DNA of 64,000 nucleotides from Aliirhizobium smilacinae (GTDB taxonomy: Bacteria > Pseudomonadota > Alphaproteobacteria > Rhizobiales > Rhizobiaceae): the NCBI RefSeq assembly GCF_006335145.1, contig NZ_VDMN01000001.1:992001-1056000 (forward strand). Reading direction: 5' to 3'. This document shows, piece by piece, positions 34,385 through 42,903 of this stretch. The position numbers and the translations under genes were made by a program. Position 1 is the stretch's first letter; each line of letters opens with the position of its first letter. The notes under the pieces were generated by a model. That model did not search any database, was not told the origin of the DNA, and worked only from the letters and a program-made list of their open reading frames with translations.

Positions 34385-35125
34385 TCACTCGTCTTCGCAG
34401 GGCCACTTGTCCGGCGTCTGCAGTCCGGCGGGCAATTTGGTCGCGCTGTCGCCACAAGCAAGCGCAATCTGTTCCTGCTCGAGACCTGTCGCTTTCGACA
34501 GATCAACGCCCTCGATCCGGGTCAGGAAGAGGAAGGCGTTGGTGAAATCGATCGGACCGCTGATATCCACATTGTGGAATGTCGAGCGTGACAGGTTTAC
34601 CAAAGCGAAGCGTGTATTCGCCAGCTTTGCCTTGTAGAAAACCGCGCGACCGAGCTCCGCCTTGGTGAAATCCACATTGGTAAGGTCTGCATCGGAAAAA
34701 TTCGACCGTTGCATTTCAGCCGATACAAAATTCGCGCCGCCCGCGGTAATTCCCGACAGGTTGCTACGATAGCCTTCGGCACGCTCGAAATTGGCGCCTT
34801 TCGCATCGGCACCGGCAAGCGAGGCACGAACCAGCATCGTCTTGCTGAAATTCGCGTTCTTAATGTTCGTCCGGCTGAGATCGGTCATGCTGAAATCGGC
34901 GCCGGAGAGATTGGCTCCCTCGAAATTGCTGTTGTCCAGCATGAGGAGACGCTTCTTGCAGTTGCTCCAGTCTACGCCGGGCGTCGGATATGCACGACAA
35001 TCGACTGCAGCCGCATCACTGGCGCCAAAGACCGCCGCCATGATTGCAAGCGCGGCGAGAATAGGAGCCCCCCTGAAGGCTCCGATCAAGGAAGCGACGC
35101 CGAAGACTAAATCCCTGTTGCTCAT
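34385..35125 (-). CDS. Exported pentapeptide-repeat protein
   Basis: A 246-residue protein with a hydrophobic N-terminal segment (about 12-42, ending SDAAAVDCRAY) that should serve as signal peptide or anchor. About 25 tandem A(D/N)LxX repeats follow (for example FEGANLSGADFSMTDLSRTNIKNANF), forming a right-handed quadrilateral beta-helix at roughly 65-215. A cysteine-containing tail (ALACGDS... KWPCEDE) closes it. Pentapeptide helices often mimic DNA or act as scaffolds; secretion argues for a periplasmic or surface scaffold. The ATG at 35125 follows an in-frame GTG one codon upstream. Confidence 0.85.
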   Translation of the reverse strand: MSNRDLVFGVASLIGAFRGAPILAALAIMAAVFGASDAAAVDCRAYPTPGVDWSNCKKRLLMLDNSNFEGANLSGADFSMTDLSRTNIKNANFSKTMLVRASLAGADAKGANFERAEGYRSNLSGITAGGANFVSAEMQRSNFSDADLTNVDFTKAELGRAVFYKAKLANTRFALVNLSRSTFHNVDISGPIDFTNAFLFLTRIEGVDLSKATGLEQEQIALACGDSATKLPAGLQTPDKWPCEDE

Positions 35126-35157
35126 CACATGCTGACCTGTTGGCGCAGAAGAAGCCC

Positions 35158-35218
35158 GATTGCCTATCTGGGACCATACTTATTCTTCTTTCAAACAACA
35201 CGAAAGAGATAGGCAATC
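35158..35218. repeat. 12-bp inverted repeat with nested stem
   Basis: GATTGCCTATCT at 35158-35169 and AGATAGGCAATC at 35207-35218 are perfect reverse complements. Between them CTTTC (35188-35192) and GAAAG (35202-35206) form a second stem continuous with the right arm. It lies upstream of the pentapeptide gene and downstream of ETF-QO, so it could be an ETF-QO 3' hairpin or a regulatory site. No U tract is clear. Confidence 0.45.
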
Positions 35219-35373
35219 ATCCAGATGTGATCAGATATAAGAATAAAATCAGCGTTACCAAGCCCTATTCATCACCTGACAAGGCCCGTCAGGCTCAACC
35301 GGCAAACGGCGGTTCAACGCACCGCCGTCCACCAACCATATCCTGCAGCATCTCCGCCCTTACAGTTTGACCA

Positions 35374-37038
35374 TTACATGTTCGGATAGACCGGCCCTTC
35401 GCCGCCCTGCGGAGGCACCCAGTTGATATTCTGATTGGGATCCTTGATATCGCAGGTCTTGCAGTGGACGCAGTTCTGCGCGTTGATGACATAGACTTCC
35501 TGGCCATCCTTTTCGACCCACTCGTAGACGCCGGCCGGACAGTAACGCGCAGATGGCCCGGCATAGACGTCGTGCTCGGAGCGCTTCTGAAGCTCCATGT
35601 CCTTCACCTTGAGATGGACAGGCTGGTCCTCCTCGTGGTTGGTATTGGACAGGAAAACGGAGGAGAGACGGTCGAAGGTCAACACGCCGTCCGGCCGTGG
35701 GTAATCGATCTTCTTGTGTTTGGCGGCAGGCTCGAGCGACTGGGCATCCGTCTTGCCATGTTTCAGCGTACCGAACAGCGAGAAGCCGAACAGCTGGTTG
35801 GTCCACATGTCCAGACCGCCGAGCGGGATGCCGATGATGGTGCCGAACTTCGACCAGAGCGGCTTGACGTTGCGGACCAGCTTCAGGTCCTTGCCGATCG
35901 GGCCGTTGCGCCATTCGTTCTCGATCTCGACCGGCTCGTCATTGGCGCGGCCGGCGGCGATCGCGGCGGCCAGCTTGTCTGCGGCAAGGATGCCGGAGAG
36001 AACAGCGTTATGCGACCCCTTGATGCGCGGCACGTTGACGAAGCCCGCCGAGCAGCCGATCAGAGCACCGCCCGGGAAGGACAGCTTTGGAACCGACTGA
36101 TACCCGCCTTCGGTGATCGCACGTGCGCCATAGGAGATGCGCTTGGCGCCCTCGAACACGTCCTTGATGGCAGGATGCGTCTTGAACCGCTGGAATTCCT
36201 CGAAAGGGAAAAGATAGGGGTTTTTGTAGTTGAGATGCAGGACGAAGCCGACGGCGACGAGATTGTCTTCGAGATGATAAAGGAATGAGCCGCCGCCTGT
36301 CTTCATGTCGAGCGGCCAGCCGAAAGAGTGCTGAACCAGGCCCGGCTTGTGCATCTCCGGCTTTACTTCCCACAGTTCCTTGATGCCGATGCCGAATTTC
36401 TGGACATCGCGGTCCTTCTGCAGATCGTATCTGGCGATCAGCTGCTTGGCCAGCGAACCGCGAACGCCCTCGCCGATCAGCGTATATTTGCCGAGCAGCG
36501 CCATGCCGCGGGTATAGTTGGGGCCGGGCTCGCCATTCTTTTCGATACCCATGTCGCCGGTCGCGACGCCGATGACGTTGCCCGCATCGCCATAAAGCAC
36601 TTCGCTCGCGGCAAAGCCGGGATAGATCTCGACGCCGAGCTCTTCCGCCTTCCCCGCAAGCCACCGACAGACATTACCGAGTGATACGATATACTTGCCG
36701 TGATTGGTCATCAGCGGAGGCATGGCGAAATTCGGCAGGCGGATGGAACCTGCTGGTCCCAGGAACAGGAACTGGTCGTCGGTGACCTTTGTCTTGAACG
36801 GATGGCTCTCGTCTTCACGCCAATCGGGCAAGAGCGCATCGATGCCAACCGGATCGACCACCGCGCCAGACAGGATATGAGCGCCGACTTCGGCCCCTTT
36901 TTCCAGCACGACGACGGCGAGGTCCGGGTTGATCTGTTTCAGCCGGATCGCAGCGGACAAGCCGGCCGGGCCGGCACCGACGATCACGACGTCGAATTCC
37001 ATCGATTCCCGTTCGGGAAGTTCCATCTCTTCGCTCAT
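35374..37038 (-). CDS. Electron transfer flavoprotein-ubiquinone oxidoreductase
   Basis: ETF-QO passes electrons from reduced ETF (from acyl-CoA and branched-chain acyl-CoA dehydrogenases) to ubiquinone at the inner membrane. The 554-residue protein has the FAD fold VVIVGAGPAGLSAAIRLKQ and a quinone/membrane-binding region with the FAD second motif. Its C-terminal [4Fe-4S] ferredoxin domain ends with ARYCPAGVYEW, NCVHCKTCDIKDP and a final N-W-V-P-P-x-GGEGP, giving all four cysteines. The start at 37038 (MSEEMELPERES) has GGAGG 9 nt upstream; the frame is open 18 codons further. A LiuR-like site is upstream. Confidence 0.95.
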   Translation of the reverse strand: MSEEMELPERESMEFDVVIVGAGPAGLSAAIRLKQINPDLAVVVLEKGAEVGAHILSGAVVDPVGIDALLPDWREDESHPFKTKVTDDQFLFLGPAGSIRLPNFAMPPLMTNHGKYIVSLGNVCRWLAGKAEELGVEIYPGFAASEVLYGDAGNVIGVATGDMGIEKNGEPGPNYTRGMALLGKYTLIGEGVRGSLAKQLIARYDLQKDRDVQKFGIGIKELWEVKPEMHKPGLVQHSFGWPLDMKTGGGSFLYHLEDNLVAVGFVLHLNYKNPYLFPFEEFQRFKTHPAIKDVFEGAKRISYGARAITEGGYQSVPKLSFPGGALIGCSAGFVNVPRIKGSHNAVLSGILAADKLAAAIAAGRANDEPVEIENEWRNGPIGKDLKLVRNVKPLWSKFGTIIGIPLGGLDMWTNQLFGFSLFGTLKHGKTDAQSLEPAAKHKKIDYPRPDGVLTFDRLSSVFLSNTNHEEDQPVHLKVKDMELQKRSEHDVYAGPSARYCPAGVYEWVEKDGQEVYVINAQNCVHCKTCDIKDPNQNINWVPPQGGEGPVYPNM

Positions 37039-37175
37039 TCCAAATGCCTCCGCCTGGGCGGGATCCCCTTTTGTCAGACTCTTCCTTGGCAAATGCCAAG
37101 ATGGTTGTCGAGCCGGGATGCGACACCGACTAACCTGACACGAAAACCCGCTCGTTTATCTGCAAGACAAATAAC

Positions 37176-37192
37176 GTTTACGTCAACGTCAA
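37176..37192 (-). promoter_or_regulatory. LiuR-like operator upstream of ETF-QO
   Basis: On the minus strand TTGACGTTGACGTAAAC appears, differing by one base from the TTGACGTTTACGTAAAC-type site recalled for LiuR, the MerR-family regulator of branched-chain amino acid and acyl-CoA oxidation genes. It lies in a 344-base gap between ETF-QO and a divergent SDR. The rest of the gap holds no gene I can support. ETF-QO is a plausible LiuR target; I recall the consensus but cannot verify it here. Confidence 0.4.
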
Positions 37193-37436
37193 AATGTCAC
37201 ACAAACCTCCGGATCTTTGTTGTCATACAACCTGACGACCTGCAATCAATCTTCGATACAGGTACATCCGTAAGGTTAAACTACGCCATAAGCCAAGCCT
37301 TGTTCCGCGGTTGCGTCCTAAGGCCGCCCCGCTTGTCTTCGAGCGCGGCGAAGGCCGTTCAAGGTCGGATCAAGTCTTCCAATGTGGGCACTGGCCACTA
37401 TAACCGCATCAGACAACACCCTGACAGGAGAACGGA

Positions 37437-38225
37437 ATGGATCTGGGAATTTCGGGCAAAAGGGCTCTGGTGCTCGCATCGTCGCGCGGGTTGGGCCTCG
37501 GCATCGCCACGGCGCTGGCCAATGAAGGCGTGAATGTTCTTCTGGTGGGACGTTCGGGCGACAAACTCGCCGAAAACTGCAAGACGATCAATGCCGCCGG
37601 CAAGGGCAAGGCCGAATGGGTCTGGGGCGATCTTGCCGACGAAAACTTCGTCGATTCCATGGTGACCGCGGTCAAGGAAAAGCTCGGTGGCATCGACATT
37701 CTCGTCAACAATACGGGCGGCCCGACGCCTGGTGGCACACAGGACATGAGTGTCGACAAGCTCGACACCTTCTTCCAGTCGATGGTGCTGCGCGTGATTA
37801 CGCTGACCAATGCTCTGCTGCCGCAGATGAAAGAACAGGGCTGGGGCCGCATCCTGACGGTCGCCTCTTCCGGCGTCTTGGAGCCGATCCCGAATCTCGC
37901 GCTTTCCAACACCCTGCGCGGCGCACTGGTCGGCTGGAACAAGACGCTTGCGAGCGAAGTCGCCAGCTCCGGCATCACCGCAAACATGCTGCTTCCGGGT
38001 CGTATCCTGACGGACCGTATTGAGGAACTCGACGGCGCCAATGCCAAGCGACTCGGCAAAAGCATGGAAGAAATCCGCGAGGCCTCGGTGAAGACCATTC
38101 CGGTCGGCCGTCTCGGCAAGGTCGAGGAATTCGGTGCGGCCGGTGCATTTTTCTGCTCCGAGCAGGCAGGCTACATTACCGGCACGATGCTGCGCGTCGA
38201 TGGCGGTGCTGCAAAGTCGCTCTGA
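37437..38225 (+). CDS. SDR-family protein lacking the YxxxK catalytic pair
   Basis: A 262-residue protein with an SDR Rossmann fold: the glycine motif ASSRGLGLGIA, the NNTGGP turn (in place of NNAG), and the serine in TVASSGVLEP. At the usual Y-x3-K site the sequence reads ALSNTLRGALVGWNK, so the tyrosine is replaced and the lysine becomes arginine. The C-terminus (RVDGGAAKSL) is SDR-like. The family contains similar members with the same change, so it may be a pseudoenzyme, a binding protein or an unusual reductase. It sits divergent from ETF-QO and is followed by a strong terminator. Confidence 0.85.
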   Translation: MDLGISGKRALVLASSRGLGLGIATALANEGVNVLLVGRSGDKLAENCKTINAAGKGKAEWVWGDLADENFVDSMVTAVKEKLGGIDILVNNTGGPTPGGTQDMSVDKLDTFFQSMVLRVITLTNALLPQMKEQGWGRILTVASSGVLEPIPNLALSNTLRGALVGWNKTLASEVASSGITANMLLPGRILTDRIEELDGANAKRLGKSMEEIREASVKTIPVGRLGKVEEFGAAGAFFCSEQAGYITGTMLRVDGGAAKSL

Positions 38226-38232
38226 TGACCTC

Positions 38233-38259
38233 AGGCCCGGCCAAAAAGCCGGGCCTTTT
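38233..38259 (+). terminator. Terminator after the YxxxK-less SDR gene
   Basis: A 9-bp stem (AGGCCCGGC with GCCGGGCCT) has a CAAAAA loop and ends TTTTC. It starts 8 nt past the stop. Confidence 0.85.
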
Positions 38260-38363
38260 CATGAGACGAGACGGTTTTCCGGTTTAGCGGGGGTCCCGCA
38301 CATTGAGGACTGCGTCCTGCGCCATATCTTCCTTCCAACCAACGAAGACGGCGGAGTATGGCA

Positions 38364-38567
38364 ATGCGCTTGATCAGGCTTCTCGCCGGTATTTTCGGCT
38401 TTCTCGTCGGCGTCATCGGCCTTGTCTGGATCGGCCAGGGCACCGGCGTCTTCCCCTACCCGCGCTCCAGCTTCATGATCGACCAGACGCCCTGGATCTT
38501 CTGGGGGCTGCTTGCATCTCTCATCGGAGTGCTGATCGTCTGGGCGTCGCGCCGCTTCCGGATCTGA
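38364..38567 (+). CDS. Small two-span membrane protein
   Basis: A 67-residue protein with two predicted membrane helices (about 4-26 and 44-62) joined by a short polar loop with GVFPYPRSSFMIDQTPW. The ATG at 38364 is chosen because GGAG lies 7 nt before it, whereas an ATG six bases earlier overlaps that site. No family is recognised with certainty; small double-span proteins of this type are common in rhizobia. It lies just after the SDR gene and before a DnaB-like ATPase gene. Confidence 0.65.
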   Translation: MRLIRLLAGIFGFLVGVIGLVWIGQGTGVFPYPRSSFMIDQTPWIFWGLLASLIGVLIVWASRRFRI

Positions 38568-38724
38568 CGGGTTTCAGTTATCATCTGATTCCGGCGCGGC
38601 CCGCGCCTCCCCCCTCCGATCGGGAAAGTAGACTTCATACCGGGCACTCAAATTTCGAACCGACTGTTCGGGCAGAGCGCACAAGGAGGGATTGCGAATA
38701 TTGCTCGCATCAGGAGGTTTATCG

Positions 38725-39438
38725 TTGAAACTCACTGCGCCTATCTATCACCTGAAACGCAAGGCCAAGGCCTTGTCGCGCGAACACTCCATCCCTCTCA
38801 ATGCCGCGCTCGACCGCATCGCCAAGGCCGAAGGGTGTGATAGCTGGAGCCTGCTTGCGGCGCGCCATGTCGCCGCCTCTCCCGCCAAAGCGCTGTACCA
38901 ACAACTGAAGCACGGCGATCTGCTTCTGATCGGGGCAAGACCCGGGCTCGGCAAGACGCTGATGGCGCTGGAACTGGCTGCCGAAGCGATGAAGGCGGGC
39001 GAACACTCGTTTATCTTCACGCTGGAATATAATGAACGGCAGGTCTTCGACCGGTTCCGTGCGCTCGGTGCAGATCCTGCCCAATATGGCGCGCTTTTCG
39101 CATTCGATTGCTCCGACGCCATCAGCGCCGACTATATCATCGCGAAATTGGCATCGGCGGCACCCGGCACGCTCGTCGTCATCGACTATCTGCAACTGCT
39201 CGACCTGCGACGCGCGAGCCCGCCTCTGGCAGAACAGGTCGCGGCGCTGAAATCTTTCGCGCGCGAAAAAGGACTGATCCTCGTTTTCGTTTCGCAGATC
39301 AGCCGGGCTTACGAACAGCGGGACAAAAGCTTTCCGACGCTCGAAGACGTTCGTCTGCCCAATCCGGTGAACCTCGCACTGTTCGACAGAACGTCTTTCC
39401 TCAACGACAGCGGTGTCCGTTTCCAGACTAATCCGTAA
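38725..39438 (+). CDS. Stand-alone DnaB-like (RecA-fold) ATPase
   Basis: A 237-residue protein. The N-terminal segment (about 1-45) is a small basic helical domain, LKRKAKALSREHSIPLNAALDRIAKAEG, followed by DSWSLLAAR. The RecA-like motor core resembles the C-terminal domain of the replicative helicase DnaB: Walker A GARPGLGKT, Walker B TLVVIDYLQLLD, and a sensor/arginine region with SQISRAYEQRDKSFPTLEDVRLPNPV. The DnaB N-terminal and linker regions are absent. The start is TTG at 38725 with AGGAGG 7 nt upstream. Its role is unknown. Confidence 0.8.
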   Translation: MKLTAPIYHLKRKAKALSREHSIPLNAALDRIAKAEGCDSWSLLAARHVAASPAKALYQQLKHGDLLLIGARPGLGKTLMALELAAEAMKAGEHSFIFTLEYNERQVFDRFRALGADPAQYGALFAFDCSDAISADYIIAKLASAAPGTLVVIDYLQLLDLRRASPPLAEQVAALKSFAREKGLILVFVSQISRAYEQRDKSFPTLEDVRLPNPVNLALFDRTSFLNDSGVRFQTNP

Positions 39439-39446
39439 CAAGGCAA

Positions 39447-39477
39447 AGCGAGCCGGAACATTTTCGTCCGGCTCGCT
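39447..39477. terminator. Terminator between the DnaB-like gene and the beta-lactamase gene
   Basis: An 11-bp perfect stem (AGCGAGCCGGA with TCCGGCTCGCT) has a 9-nt loop between two convergent genes. No long T run follows on either strand, but the stem is strong. Confidence 0.7.
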
Positions 39478-39485
39478 ATCTCATC

Positions 39486-40310
39486 TCAGCGGCCGGCGGT
39501 CAGACCGGGCAGATCGGCGATCAGGCTGTCGCGCACCGTGTAACTGATCGGCTTGTCCGTGTGGCGCTTGTTGTCGACCAGCAAGCGGGCGAAGACCACC
39601 TTGCGGCCATCCTTTTCCGCCCAGCCGACAAACCAGCCGATCGGGCGGTTTCCGTCTCCCTTGCCACTGCCGTTGCGCATCGAGCCCGATCCGGTCTTGC
39701 CATGGATAATCCAGCCATCCGCCGCCTCGAAGACTGGCACGATCGCTTGCGTCCGCCTCAAGGCATCCGGCGAGATCGGCAGCTTGCCGGTGACGAAGCG
39801 GCGCATGAAATCCGCCTGCTGGTCGGATGAGATCTTCAAGGAGGACATCAGCCAGGCCTCGGTCAGGCCATCGGTACCGCCCGGCCCGCCGGAGACGTCG
39901 CGATTGCCGTAGCCGAAGCGGCTGACGTAATCGGCAAAGGACTGCTTGCCGAGGCGACGGGTAATCTCCTGCGAATACCAGACGATCGAGTCCTTTTCCC
40001 AAATGGTCGGATCGGTCGCCTTCCGCTCCCGCTGCGACCGGTTGAACTTCGCCTGATATTCCCAACGAGGATCATGCTCGTCCTTCAGGATGCCGGCGTC
40101 ATATCCCATCATCGCCAGCGGCAGCTTGAACGTGGATTGTGGATAAACCGCCTGATTGCAGGAACCGCGACGGTGAACGACGCCACCCGTCTCGGCATCG
40201 AGAAGGACGGTACAGCGGATAGGCTCGGCGGCATGGGCCGGAGCCGCCTGCGCAAGCGCGGATAAGGGTGTCAACAGCAGGGCCAGAGACAACAGGCGAC
40301 GAGAAAACAA
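39486..40310 (-). CDS. Class D beta-lactamase (OXA-type)
   Basis: A periplasmic serine beta-lactamase that acylates and hydrolyses penicillins and related drugs. In numbering from the TTG start the class D motifs are complete: STFK (S59, K62), SIV (108-110), YGN (134-136), and KTG (205-207). A tryptophan-containing YGNRDVSGGPG segment and TDGLTEAWL follow. The signal peptide ends PAHA. The start at TTG 40310 is preferred because GGAGGA lies 7 nt before it; an ATG five codons upstream (40325) has no good site. It is a lone gene; the motifs are all intact, so activity is likely. Confidence 0.92.
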   Translation of the reverse strand: MFSRRLLSLALLLTPLSALAQAAPAHAAEPIRCTVLLDAETGGVVHRRGSCNQAVYPQSTFKLPLAMMGYDAGILKDEHDPRWEYQAKFNRSQRERKATDPTIWEKDSIVWYSQEITRRLGKQSFADYVSRFGYGNRDVSGGPGGTDGLTEAWLMSSLKISSDQQADFMRRFVTGKLPISPDALRRTQAIVPVFEAADGWIIHGKTGSGSMRNGSGKGDGNRPIGWFVGWAEKDGRKVVFARLLVDNKRHTDKPISYTVRDSLIADLPGLTAGR

Positions 40311-40535
40311 GGGCAAGTCCTCCATTCGATTCGTGTGGAATGTAGACATTCCGGAACGGGCCAAAACATGGCGGGCGTGCGACTTGCGATCCCTTGCAAC
40401 ATCAAGTCGAAATCCATCGAGTAATCACATTTTCAACTGCTTAAATATTGATTTTATTTGTCATTCGCGCGTTGACCCGCTTTCAACGCGACACTGTTAC
40501 AGGCCGCGCTACTTTAGTTAACTGCGGAGCAAATC

Positions 40536-41258
40536 GTGCTTATCGAGAATATTTTCGGGAGTGGAAACCAGTCTGGTTCGACAGGTCAGACGACGCCCTC
40601 GACCGGCTCTTCGAATGCCGGGGAGACGACATCAACGGAAACCACGACCGCACCATCGGCCGATAGCGGGCAGTCCGATCAGACGGAAAACACGACGCCC
40701 GAGGATATCGATGACGGCACCTATGGCCCTACCCCACCGGCAGACGCCGAAGATCAGGTAGAAGCGCCGTCAGAAAACGAAGTACCGGCCGAGACTGATA
40801 CCGATATTGCCCCGGCAGACCCCGAGCCGGAAGTAGCCGAAACCGCACCGGGTGCGGAAGAGGATACACCGGACGTCGTTGCTCCCGAGAATGACGAGAC
40901 ACCCCAGACGGCACCGATCTCCGCAGCGCCTGAAGAAAATGAGTCGGATGCAGAAGCGCCGGCAGAAGGCGTACAGGACACCCGTGCTGCAGCATCCGCG
41001 AGCAAGGGCGTTCAGGACTTCCTCACGCCATTGCTCGGCGAGCTCGACACCATCCGGCAGCGCCAGGATGTAGACGCATCTGACGCCGAAACGGCCAGTC
41101 ATCGCCGTGCGGCGGCCAATGTGCAGGACCAGTTGGTCCGGCAGATGCTCGACCAGATCACCACAAAAAGCGACAGCCGCGCATCGACGCAGCTTGTCAG
41201 AAGCGACGACGCGAAGCCGACGCAGTCCCTGCCGGCGCGCTGGTACGCCGAAGCCTGA
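40536..41258 (+). CDS. Acidic, low-complexity, probably disordered protein
   Basis: A 240-residue protein starting with GTG at 40536 (MLIENIFGSGNQ), preceded by GGAG 7 nt upstream. Residues about 12-145 are a low-complexity Thr/Ser/Glu/Asp/Pro/Ala region (TTPSTGSSNAGETTSTETT and similar acidic runs) expected to be unfolded. The last 95 residues form a more ordered, probably helical part (KGVQDFLTPLLGELDTIRQR and RAAANVQDQLVRQMLDQI). No signal peptide or known domain is visible. It is a candidate scaffold, chaperone-like or secreted-effector-like protein; I cannot assign it. Confidence 0.6.
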   Translation: MLIENIFGSGNQSGSTGQTTPSTGSSNAGETTSTETTTAPSADSGQSDQTENTTPEDIDDGTYGPTPPADAEDQVEAPSENEVPAETDTDIAPADPEPEVAETAPGAEEDTPDVVAPENDETPQTAPISAAPEENESDAEAPAEGVQDTRAAASASKGVQDFLTPLLGELDTIRQRQDVDASDAETASHRRAAANVQDQLVRQMLDQITTKSDSRASTQLVRSDDAKPTQSLPARWYAEA

Positions 41259-41277
41259 TCGAAATTACCGGAATCAA

Positions 41278-41304
41278 AGAAGGGGCGCCGCGTGCGCCCC
41301 TTCT
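41278..41304 (+). terminator. Hairpin after the acidic protein gene
   Basis: An 11-bp perfect stem (AGAAGGGGCGC with GCGCCCCTTCT) has loop CGCGT, 20 nt past the stop, followed by GCATTTAT. The T run is short but the stem is strong. Confidence 0.65.
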
Positions 41305-41454
41305 GCATTTATCTGCCGCCTTCTCGCTTGCGTTGACGCCGAGCCTGTGGCATCAGGCCCGCTCTCAAAAAAGGGCAGCGTCTTTATGCGCCTGCCTCCG
41401 CGTCCGGGAGCGTCCCGGGTTCAATAATTTCAGCAGACCACAAGGAGCACGGCC

Positions 41455-42747
41455 ATGGCACGGGCGCTCGGGCTTGATTTCGGCACGACCAATACCGTTC
41501 TGGCGCTGGCAGACAGCGGCAGCACCACCCATTCGATGCAGTTTTCGAGCAGCGCCGGCGAGACGGATTCGATGCGCACCGCGCTCTCCTTCATGAAGGA
41601 TGCGCAGCTCGGCGCACAGGCACTGAAGGTCGAGGCCGGGCAGGCAGCGATCCGCCAGTTCATCGACAATCCCGGTGACGCCCGCTTCCTGCAGTCGATC
41701 AAGACCTTCGCTGCAAGCCCGCTTTTCCAGGGCACGCTGGTGTTTGCCCGCCGGCACATGTTCGAAGACCTGATGGAAGTTTTCCTCAAGCGCCTGAAAA
41801 CCTATGCCGATGGCCATTGGCCGTCTGACGTCTCGCGTCTCGTCGCCGGTCGACCGGTGCATTTCGCCGGCGCCAGCCCGGACCCGGCGCTCGCCACCCA
41901 GCGTTATAACGAAGCGCTGACGCGGCTTGGTTTTCCCGAAATCCATTATGTCTACGAGCCTGTCGCAGCCGCCTATTATTTTGCGCAGACGCTGAAGAGC
42001 GACGCCAACGTTCTGGTCGCCGACTTCGGCGGTGGCACCACCGACTATTCGCTGATCCGATTCGAACGCCATGCTGGCAAGCTGACGGCCAAGCCGATCG
42101 GCCATTCCGGTGTCGGTATCGCCGGCGACCATTTCGACGCCAAGATGATCGAGCATCTGGTGGCGCCCGAGATCGGCAAGGGTTCGTTCTTCAAAAGCTT
42201 CGACAAGCTGCTGGAAGTGCCGTCGAACTATTATGCCAATTTCGCGCGCTGGAACCAACTGTCGATTTTCAAGACGACGCGCGAGTTCAACGACCTGAAA
42301 TCGCTGGTGCGCTCAGCAGTCGAGCCGGACAAGCTCGAACTGTTCATCGATCTCGTCGAACATGACGAGGGTTATCCGCTCTATCAGGCGATCTCGGCGA
42401 CCAAGATGGCGCTTTCGGGCGCAGAAGAGGCCGAGTTCAACTTCTCGCCGCTCGGCAAGGCCGGAAAGAAGATGGTCAAGCGCGCCGATTTCGAAACATG
42501 GATTTCCGACGATCTGGCCCGTATCGAAGGGGCGCTGGACGACGTGCTGACCAAGACGAACACGGCACCGGCCGACGTGGACAAGGTGTTTCTCACCGGC
42601 GGCACATCCTTCGTGCCGGCCGTGCGCCAGATCTTCACCCGCCGCTTCGACGCGTCGAAGATCGAGAGCGGCGGCGAGCTGCTTTCCATCGCCCATGGTC
42701 TGGCGCTAATCGGTGAAAGCGAGAATGTCGGGGAATGGGCCGCGTAA
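41455..42747 (+). CDS. Hsp70-family protein, YegD-like
   Basis: A 430-residue actin/Hsp70-fold ATPase of the YegD group, shorter than DnaK and without the substrate-binding domain. It carries the phosphate-1 motif LGLDFGTTNTVLALA at the N-terminus, the phosphate-2 motif VLVADFGGGTTDYSLIRFERH, and the adenosine motif VFLTGGTSFVPAVRQIF. Its role in bacteria is not settled; chaperone-like or nucleotide-responsive activity is possible. AAGGAG precedes the ATG. A hairpin follows at 42799-42822 and no DnaJ or GrpE partner is adjacent. Confidence 0.9.
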   Translation: MARALGLDFGTTNTVLALADSGSTTHSMQFSSSAGETDSMRTALSFMKDAQLGAQALKVEAGQAAIRQFIDNPGDARFLQSIKTFAASPLFQGTLVFARRHMFEDLMEVFLKRLKTYADGHWPSDVSRLVAGRPVHFAGASPDPALATQRYNEALTRLGFPEIHYVYEPVAAAYYFAQTLKSDANVLVADFGGGTTDYSLIRFERHAGKLTAKPIGHSGVGIAGDHFDAKMIEHLVAPEIGKGSFFKSFDKLLEVPSNYYANFARWNQLSIFKTTREFNDLKSLVRSAVEPDKLELFIDLVEHDEGYPLYQAISATKMALSGAEEAEFNFSPLGKAGKKMVKRADFETWISDDLARIEGALDDVLTKTNTAPADVDKVFLTGGTSFVPAVRQIFTRRFDASKIESGGELLSIAHGLALIGESENVGEWAA

Positions 42748-42798
42748 AGGCTGCCTGCACCTGGATAGCCCGCAAAAATCTCCTCACTTGCGATTTCA

Positions 42799-42822
42799 AG
42801 CACTTGGCTTCAGCTAAGTGCT
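42799..42822 (+). terminator. Hairpin after the YegD-like gene
   Basis: A 10-bp stem with one G-U pair (AGCACTTGGC with GCTAAGTGCT) has loop TTCA, 52 nt past the stop, followed by AAATTTGG. This is a moderate terminator candidate. Confidence 0.5.
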
Positions 42823-42903
42823 AAATTTGGTTGGTGAGGGGATAAGCTCCTTGCGCTTCAAACAATTTCCCACTTTCAGCCAACATGCTGTAAGAACGGA
42901 TCC

